Source: Laburnicola sp. R22_1 (taxonomy: Eukaryota > Ascomycota > Dothideomycetes > Pleosporales > Didymosphaeriaceae). Taken from it: a DNA stretch of 64,000 nucleotides. The notes under the pieces were generated by a model that was not told the DNA's origin, made no database searches, and saw only the letters and a program-made list of their open reading frames with translations. Both the position numbers and the translations under genes were made by a program. The stretch covers positions 992,001 through 1,056,000 of the forward strand of contig JACONQ010000015.1 in the NCBI GenBank assembly GCA_014281115.1, given 5' to 3'. This document shows positions 56,995-64,000 of this stretch, one piece after another; the stretch's first letter is position 1; each line of letters opens with the position of its first letter.

Positions 56995-59900
56995 CAGAGT
57001 TGCTAACAGTCAGGTAAGTCAGTCTCGCGGGTCTTACCTGGGTTGACCTGTAAGGGGGGGGTCCCTGGAGTTGACCTGATCGAACTGGTGTACGTTGGGG
57101 GGCCAAACTGACCTGGTGATTGGCCTGATTGATGATATTGTATAAAAAAAAGTGGGGCATCTATGGTGTTGACCTTATATATAAGCCTCCGGGGCCCAAG
57201 ACCCCAAATGATACCTCTCCTCTAGCACCTGCTCAGAGAGATCTGTACTGTTAGCTAGAGTACGGTTGACGTCCGTAAACCCAGCTTTTATCCAAGATCG
57301 TACGCACTGAGTTGCGGAGACTAGCTGGGGACCTTGTTTACGCCTTTTGGGTTCCATCATGTCGCCTGTCTCTGAGAAGACTCTCTCACAGTAACAAGAG
57401 GACGCTGGGATCGATAGCATGTCTATCGCGAGCTTTGACAGGTCCGGGTAGCCGTCTCGCATGCCCAGCCAGTAAGTAATCGGGTCCTGGGCAAGCGGGT
57501 GATCAATCGGGAGGTAAGGTTCGTCAGTATACCACCGCTCGTACTCATCTGAACAGTTAACAGCTGGGCTGGCGCTGAGGCGTACGGGCTTTGTGAGACC
57601 TTCTGTAAACGCGTCGATATTTGATACCTTTGCTCTCTTGCGCGGGGAGAGTTGACAGCACCCGTATTCTTGGCCTTGTACGTATCCCAGAGCTCCTTGA
57701 ACTGAGCCTTGCCCTTGGCGAGCCACGTCGGGTTCTCCTCACCCCAGGCGTTGACAAAATAGTGCTTGTAATAAGGGTGGAGAGACGTCGCCGTAAAATA
57801 GGCAGGTAAGTCTTCAAGCTTAGCGTAGTACTTTGCAAGTTTCTTGTGCGCCAGCCGGACGTTGATTATTATATGGTCCTTGGGAGCGTCGTCCTTATTA
57901 AAATCAACGTCGGCCCACTAGGTCGCCAGAGCTTCAAAGTGATTGAGGAGATACTCAAAGGTTGGGTATACCTCATAGATGGCCCCAAAACGTCCAGAGA
58001 AGCCGCGCCCTTCAAGTCTCTTGGTGGCCTCCTTCAACGGCTGGAGGACATGTACGTACTGGGTAATTACTTGCCAGTCTCTAGAAATGAGCCCAGAGGA
58101 CCTCATCTATTCAGGTACGTCGGCTGGCGTCTCTGTCTGACGCCCTCGACGCGTTGCGTAGTTAGAGCGCGTTTTTGTAATATGCCACTCTATATACGCG
58201 TTAATAGTGGAGTAGAGTATTATAGCCCTCTTAAAGGTATCGCAAAAGGAGTTCTACCTTGTAACAACGGGCTTAACGGGCTCTAGAAGCTTAACGGGTT
58301 TCCTGTTACCCTCTGCACGTTCAGACTCAAGAATAGTGCGCTGAAGCTGGTTAAACAAGTCGTACTGCTGGGGAGTACGTATTGAGTGGAGGACGTCGAC
58401 GAGCACCCCCAATAGGCCCTTCTGACGCCACTCACGCATAAGCTTCTCCTCCTCCGCCGTCTAACTGTCGTCGTTATCAAAAACGTCCTTGTCAACCCCA
58501 AATATCACCGTCTAACCCGTCAAGTTGAGCGAGTGGGGTGAGCAGCGCAGACAGCGTTCGACCGCGTTGAAATTAAACTCTTAGGCTAGGCAGTTAACAG
58601 TAGTATCATTATTGGCGGCATTATTAAGAACAAAGTAGCCCACTAAGGACGCGTTAATGCCGAACTTTGTTAGCGTCTGTTTGACAACCTCCACCATCCT
58701 TTTTCCTATATAGGCGCCAGCCAGCTAAGGCAGGGCGAGAGGCAGGTCGCAGATCCGTCCTTGGGCGTTAACGTAATGGCAGACAATCCCCATAAAGGCC
58801 TTCTTGCCACCTTTGACAGACTAGCCGTCAAAACTGAAGTGGACCTTGCCCAGCGCGTGAGACAGCTCGCGTTAAACTAACAGCGCCAGGTAATCGTAGA
58901 GGCGCAGTATATACGCCAAGACGCTCTGGTGGTTCTTCTATATCGCCATTTCTGCCTCAGGGTTGGCAACCCAGAGGAGGGCTCGAAAGGTTGGCGATTC
59001 AAACTCGCTAAGAGGATAGTTGTTCTCAACAAGCCAGCTAACTGCCGCCAGTCGAAAACGCTGTATATTGAAGTTACCCAGCGCGTTCGCAACGTCCTGC
59101 GACACCTCTATCCCGGCGCCTGTCAACCCACGGAGAGTACGCTGGCCAGCCTCCAGCCCGACAGACTCGCGCCCAGGGCGAGTTATCGCGTGTCCTGTAC
59201 GGAGCGTCTCAAGGTGAGACCAAGCTGACGACGTTGAGCTTGTTACGTCGTATATACCCCTACTTGCAAACCCAATACTCCTGTGAACGTGGCAGTACTG
59301 ACAGACAAAGAAAATACGCGTTAGGCACTTGCGCAGAGCTACTCGATAGCCGTAGTTGTATATCAGCGACTTCTTACTCCTCTGCGTCCGCAAAGGCTTC
59401 ATGTACGGCCCCAGACGCGTCCAGTCGATCCCATCAAAGTTATCCTCGTACCCAGCATCGTACTCAGTATCGACAGCCTCGGGGGCTTGGGCGGAGGGCG
59501 CAGTGGGTGCAGTGGGCGCAGTAGGTGCGACAGCAATGGAAATATCTGTATAGGCGTTATGTGACTCCGCCGCCCGATCTCTAAGCTCTACCTCGAAGGA
59601 CTGGGTGTCCTGGGTTGACTGGGAATCTTTGGCGACGTTAGACAGAGATTCAGCAGTGAGCGAGGTAGCTGGTGTACTAGGCGCCTCCTGTTGCCCCTGC
59701 CGTCTTTTTGAGCCCCGGCCGCGTCGATTTGAGCTCATCTAACGGGTATACTGATGGATATTGACGAGTATGTGGGTAGGTGCAAGGTCTGGGAGCACCG
59801 ACGGAGATTTCAGGTGTACGGCTGATTACCCGATTAGGAAATAATCGGCAAGCTAAAACACCAAATATTCGCCAAAATATCGATATTTGATGATATTTCT

Positions 59901-60093
59901 AGCTTCAAAAACTACTCCAGGAACCCTCTGCGGGGGCCCAAATCACCAGGTTGGTCAGTTTGATCAATCAGGCTCAAGGCCGGCACCTTATTTGCCTACT
60001 AATTTGTATGAGCCAATGGTTGACTGATTGAATTGACGCTTGGCAGTAAACCGAGCGGACTAACTGCTACCTGATTGATTGTTAGCAACTCTG
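56995..60093 (-). mobile_element. hAT transposon
   Basis: 3,099 bases with inverted ends CAGAGTTGCTAACA (left, and right on the minus strand). The 8-bp target duplication TCCCCACC (56987-56994) / ACCCCACC (60094-60101) has one mismatch. Subterminal CAGGT and TGATTGAT motifs are scattered in both ends. It is inserted in the SNF2-type helicase gene. Confidence 0.88.
57175..59738 (-). pseudogene. hAT transposase with BED zinc finger and dimerisation domain
   Basis: Start 59738 (MSSNRRGRGSKRRQG). The N-terminus is Ser/Thr-rich with an Ala-Pro-Thr repeat (59530-59490). A BED-type finger with CQYCHVH is at about 59310. 267 codons are open to 58938. Further blocks in the same protein: RCSPHSLNLTG (about 58540), a helical domain with VLVDVLHSIRTPQQYDLF (about 58400), HVLQPLKEATKRLEG (about 58040). 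The hAT C-terminal dimerisation part includes DPITYWLGMRDGYPDLSKLA (57495-57440) and SIPASSCYCERVFSETGDMM (57410-57350). One frameshift lies near 57645 and several TAG/TAA stops occur. Dead, but well preserved compared with the other broken genes here. Confidence 0.88.
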
Positions 60094-60101
60094 ACCCCAC
60101 C

Positions 60102-62387
60102 AGTGGACAGTATTAGCTGAAATGGTCGTGCAGAGCGAGCGATATGGTGGTGATGGCAACAGGTCTGGTCCTGGCGTTGGGAAGTCCCACCCCTGTCTAG
60201 TGAGGTTAATTATGGGGTCCTGGATTATAAGATAGAGAATGATTGTTAACCTCGCGCAAAAACACGAAACAGGCGAGTCATCTACCTAAAGGAGTGGCAG
60301 GTCCATGCCTAAGACAGAACCAATACCCACTGCCGCGTCCTTGCTTAGCTAATTCATAGACACATAACTACTAAATGCTAACAGAATGTGGCTGGATTGT
60401 GATGGTCGCGAACACTGGCGGTAACTAGGGGAACGTTATCTTGAGCCTACTATACTGAGCGCAGATAGCAAAATTCCCTAAACTACTATTTAGGCTCGCC
60501 ATTAAACACGAACTAACAAGACGTGTTATGAAGAACCAGCTTAAAGAGCGATATACGCAAGAGCTTAACAACCATTGTATACGTGCAGAAAGGAAGTGGC
60601 AACAAACCCACAGCACGCTTAATGACTTTTAGCCACTATTACGGATGCAGCCAGTTAACCTGACGCTATCCCAGGCGTTAACAGACAAAGAGTTGGCTAG
60701 TATTTGCAGGACCTTATAGCATAACAACATGGCTAAAGGAGATAAAGACTATTATAAACTGCGGTGGGTACGTAATGTAGCGTATTGTACTCTATGAGGT
60801 TTGCAACAACTTGCAACGATAATAGTACTAAAATGTCTAGCCTAGACACTAGAGCTATTCCGACTAACGCAACAAAGTAGGCGGCAAGTCTGGAGGCTTA
60901 TTGTAAACCACTTCTCACACTGTATCACCCAAATGTCTTAGCGACTAAGATATATAGGAAAATCTTATAATCCTAAAAGCGCGAGAATGCATAAGTCTAT
61001 ACTCTAACACCTTGCCTTCGAGTACAGCCCACGAATAGCAGCCGCAGTGAATACTAGTATAAGAGGGGTAAAACCTTCCCCACAGCCATACGAAAAAATA
61101 CTATCTACCCTTAATATGATCTAAGAAGGTGGCACGCAGGCTGCTCGCAGAGTAAGGAAGATAGAAAAGGAGTATGCTATGCTTAAAGACCATAAGTTTC
61201 TTAAATACAGCAAGGTTATAGCAAATATTATACGGACAATATTAATCGAACGCGACAAACACACGTAAAGGCTAGACAGAAAGCCTCTACTAAAAACAGC
61301 GGATATTAAACTTATCTAGAAGGACGTTGTTATCGAATACAACCAGACGAGCAGGGACATAATGCGAAACATTGTTTAGTTGGTAAACAAAGAGAAAGAG
61401 CGTCTAGAGCATAAGGGAAGAGTGGAATAATTGATATTAGATGTTAAAGTCTTACTATAACCTATGTATTGCAGGCACAGCGCCGTTACTTGTCGAGTTC
61501 TGCGACAAGTATAGCATAGATATGCATTCTGACCAACTGCAAAGCATTTCCAGCAACCTTGAAGCGTTGCCCTTGTTCACCAATTTTGGCAAGGCTATTA
61601 AGGGCGATTTGAAGTGGGCATACATGCGACAGTATATTCAGAAGATTAAGGTGTTAAGGAAGAGCGCGCGTTTAGGGCTTCACTCTGATGGGAAGCTGCG
61701 CTGGAATAAGATCATAATTAAGACAAAGATGCTGACAATTGTATTACTCGACGCTATTATACGTACATTATGAATTGTAATGAGTTACTATGCTAACAGC
61801 CGTAGGGTGTGTAGAAGCTCCTTAAGAGTCAAGTGGACGTCACTAAGAAGTTTCACACCGTCGTCTAGATTATCTAGGATAAGATGCATATCGCACTTAT
61901 CCACAGTGGGATGAGCTTCCCTAAGCGAAGGACGATTGTTGACGCATTCAACAGCGTTAATAGCTCGTTGAGGGTTATTGTGACAACTGTGGACCTGTAT
62001 GCTAAGGGTATTAACCTTATAGATGCGAACCATGTTGTTATGGAATCGCTGGCTCGCAAAATCGAGGAGCTTAAATAGTTTATCCAACGGCTAGTCTGGC
62101 TGGAGCAGAAGGAGTTAGTTGTGAACGCGCGCTTGCTCTGTAATAAATATAGCTAGGTTGATATAAGGAGGGCAATAGAGCGTAAGCAGTTATTAGAGAA
62201 AGCAGATGTGGTGATTGTAAAGGACACAACAGGCGTAGAGGGATTCGAACATTCTAACAAAAAAACTGCTCTAGACTTAGAGCTGGCGTGCTACAAAGCG
62301 TCGAGATTATATGAGGCTAGGGCGAAGGCTGGTGGATGCACCTTAAGATGCAAAAAATAGGAAGAATAGGTGACTGAAGGAACTTAA
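60102..62387 (+). pseudogene. SNF2-type helicase, ATPase part
   Basis: SNF2 proteins use ATP to move along or remodel chromatin. Right after the hAT comes QWTVLAEMVVQSERYGG, then GPGVGKSHPCLV (about 60170-60205), matching motif I (GGILADxxGLGKS). A frame change near 60400 leads to NVILSLLY and a long helical segment with many stops. A block open from 61441 to 61773 (MLKSYYNLCIAGTAP) is in a third frame. From 61803 the helicase C domain is clear: HIALIHSGMSFPKRRTIVDAF (motif IV area), LRVIVTTVDLYAKGINLIDA and NHVVMESLA (motif V), and FIQRLVWLEQ (motif VI, normally IGRxxRxGQ). It ends at 62387. Introns or frameshifts explain the frame changes. Confidence 0.7.
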
Positions 62388-62394
62388 ACGCATG

Positions 62395-62595
62395 CGTAGT
62401 CGGAGTGAATTATAACCATCGCTGGGACGCAGTGAGTCACAGCGATTTAGGATTAATATAGGGCGCAGTGGAAGGAGTTACAACCAGTACTATGACGCAG
62501 TAAGTCACAGTGATTCAGAATTAAACACATGCGCATTCGGATGGAATTACGACCATTACTAGGACGCAGTGAGTCATAGTGATTTAGAGTTAAGT
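62395..62595. repeat. Tandem array, three units of about 69 bp with palindromic core
   Basis: Each unit has GACGCAGTGAGTCACAG(C/T)GATT or a transition variant (cores near 62428, 62497 and 62566) followed by TAGGATTAA/AGAATTAA and GG(A)GTTACAACCA or GAATTACGACCATTACTA. The core resembles the cores at 52320-52826. It lies just after the helicase stop. Confidence 0.8.
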
Positions 62596-62674
62596 ATTAT
62601 ATAATCTAGGTTTATAAATACTTTCTTATAATGTTATATATCTATATACTTACTTAAGTATATTTGTGTATACT

Positions 62675-62818
62675 TGCATATTTAGGCAGGTTTGCGCATG
62701 CCTGCGCATATCTGTGCATGCTTGCACGTTTAGGCAGGTTTGCGCATAACTGCGCATGCCTGTGCATACTTGCATGTTTGGGCAGGTTTGCGCATGCCTG
62801 CGCATATTTATGCACGTT
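62675..62818. repeat. 3 x 48-bp tandem repeat
   Basis: Three complete 48-base units (62675, 62723, 62771) starting TGCATATTTAGGCAGGTTTG or a close variant, each full of TGCGCATG alternations. No protein is likely, although both strands stay open through it. Confidence 0.9.
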
Positions 62819-62859
62819 TAAGCAAAATTGCGCTAAGCTAAAATGAAAAATTTTCCTAA

Positions 62860-63614
62860 TGTACAAACGTGCTTAGGGATACACTACTAAGCTCTTGTGC
62901 CTTTAAAAAAGACTGACTGGTAGCTATGTTTAATAATAATTGCGGCATAGTACTGTCTGCATAATAATGCTATCGCTACCACAATCTATATACCTCAAGG
63001 TTGAGATCTTAATAGTCTTAATTAAATTTTATATTACGTAGGCATGCGGTTAAAAGCAATATCTTACTAATATTTTTAATTTTTGGTTGCGCCCGCTATA
63101 CCTCGTTAAGTTGGTTATATTCTAACACCTCCATCTAGTGGCATATTACATACTAAATTTTTTATGCGGCGTGGTTGGATATAGCGGGCTTACTATTATG
63201 GTCTTAATTCGATTCTTCTAATTTATTAATACCATAGACCTAAATAAGGCTCTAAGTTTTATTTTAGTATATTATTATCCTTTTAAGCTTGTTATAAAGT
63301 ACCTAGTTATGGTATTAATAACTAAAGCGATTCGCTTAGAACTAAAACAAAACTAACCTAAAAGTAGATAATAAAGAGCTTACCTAGTTACTTCTTACTG
63401 TTTAACTGTAGAGTAAGAATATTTAGGACACACTATAGTGTTAGTTAGATACACTTTAGATTTCTAATACTCTCTAACTACGTTATAGGAATGTGGTTTA
63501 GATAAACAAACTAACCACTAAATTGCGAAGCTTTACTAATATGCCTTAGCAAACTTCTAAACGTATAAATAATTTCTTATTAGAGCGAAATAGTTAAGAG
63601 AGTAATAATATTCT
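62860..63614. other. AT-rich decayed DNA
   Basis: TA-rich with stops in all frames. Nothing recognisable. Confidence 0.5.
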
Positions 63615-64000
63615 ATGGATGTAGACGACTTATTAAATGCCAAAGAATTAATTAACTAGAATGTTAATCTAGATACTAGAGACTTTGTAGAGAATAATCT
63701 TAGCAACTATTAAAGTGTTTATAATTTAAATAGCTTAGACGCTAAGGGGTTATTTGTTCCTAATAGCCATAATTCTAATAATAGAGACCTGGGTTTAAAT
63801 CTTAGTAATTATAATAATAATATTCTCGCTTTTAATAGTGATAATCTTTTTAGTTAGGATATAGATATTAAAATGTCGAGATACTTTAAAGATACTATAG
63901 AGCTATTTAAAGACATTTTAGTGCTTATAAGTAATTTAGAAATAGTAAACTCTAAAGATATAAAGGGTAAAACTGCGCTGGCAGATAAAATAAAGAAGAT
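63615..64000 (+). pseudogene. Asn-rich ORF remnant, runs off the window
   Basis: Frame from ATG 63615 (MDVDDLLNAKELIN) shows three TAG/TAA at Gln/Trp-like sites in 128 codons, far fewer than its AT-rich surroundings would give by chance. Asn, Leu and Asp dominate (NLSNYNNNILAFNSDNLF), partly because of AT-rich codons. It continues to the right edge with KDIKGKTALADKIKK. Family unknown. Confidence 0.35.

Noticed and set aside
58254..59738. Two or three separate host genes
   Set aside because: All pieces fit one hAT transposase (BED finger, core, dimerisation domain) in the right order within clear terminal repeats.
60150..60210. RecQ-type telomere-linked helicase
   Set aside because: The motif order and the motif V/VI wording (GINLIDANHVV, FIQRLVWLEQ) fit SNF2 better, and no telomeric repeat is present.
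62654..62866. Open frames on both strands with repeated Cys/Ala/Leu/His segments
   Set aside because: They are translations of the 48-bp tandem repeat. Both strands being open at once and the lack of any start context argue against a protein.

Overview
The window reads as a transposon graveyard from a filamentous ascomycete (Pezizomycotina). I infer this from the families present (fungal NACHT-ankyrin NLR, Plavaka, pogo/Fot, Tad-like LINE, chromodomain Ty3 element) and from the mutation pattern. Almost every broken reading frame is broken by TAG, TAA or TGA at a place where the family has Gln, Trp or Arg. That is the C-to-T / G-to-A signature of repeat-induced point mutation (RIP). No intact single-copy host gene, tRNA, rRNA or CRISPR array was found.

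Layout. 1-3546: the 3' part of an I/Tad-type LINE (+). 3547-12386: a Ty3/gypsy chromodomain element (-) whose candidate right LTR is split by a pogo-type transposon (10374-12213). 12646-20000: a second pogo/Fot element (-) split by a complete Ty1/copia element with 318-bp LTRs (13416-18946). 20003-23745: AT-rich decayed DNA. 23747-27174: a third pogo-type element (+) split by a Tc1-like element (24417-25740). 27175-30950: AT-rich decayed DNA. 30960-35245: a NACHT-ankyrin (NLR) pseudogene (-) split by a nearly intact pogo element (33225-35014). 35248-39496: two more pogo-type elements lying back to back and sharing one TA. 39497-40991: an unknown ORF remnant and the C-terminal part of a Pumilio-family RNA-binding protein. 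41230-44000: a Plavaka-type transposase (-). 44400-46768: unknown ORF remnants (+). 46914-52235: a young Ty1/copia element (-) with identical LTRs. 52320-52826: a ~99-bp tandem array built on a palindrome. 52903-55037: another pogo-type element (-). 55252-62387: an unknown ORF and a SNF2-type helicase pseudogene (+), the latter split by a hAT element (56995-60093). 62395-62818: two further tandem arrays. The rest is AT-rich.

The history can be read from the nesting. In four places (pogo/copia, pogo/Tc1, NLR/pogo, SNF2/hAT), leaving out the inserted element and one copy of its target-site duplication brings the host frame back into register. In the NLR, the TA used as insertion target lies inside an in-frame TAG that looks like a RIP-altered Gln codon, so RIP seems to have come first. 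The least damaged elements are the copia at 46914-52235 (identical LTRs, two in-frame stops in about 1,604 codons) and the pogo at 33225-35014 (79-bp perfect inverted repeats, one TAG in about 530 codons).

The least explained material is the set of palindromic TCACAGTGA/TCACTGTGA motifs, single and in tandem arrays, spread from 40.1 to 62.6 kb around the Pumilio fragment, the Plavaka gene, two unrecognised ORFs and the helicase gene. They may be terminal or subterminal repeats of one or more large elements. This is inference. All coordinates were read by eye, and element ends marked approximate should be treated so.
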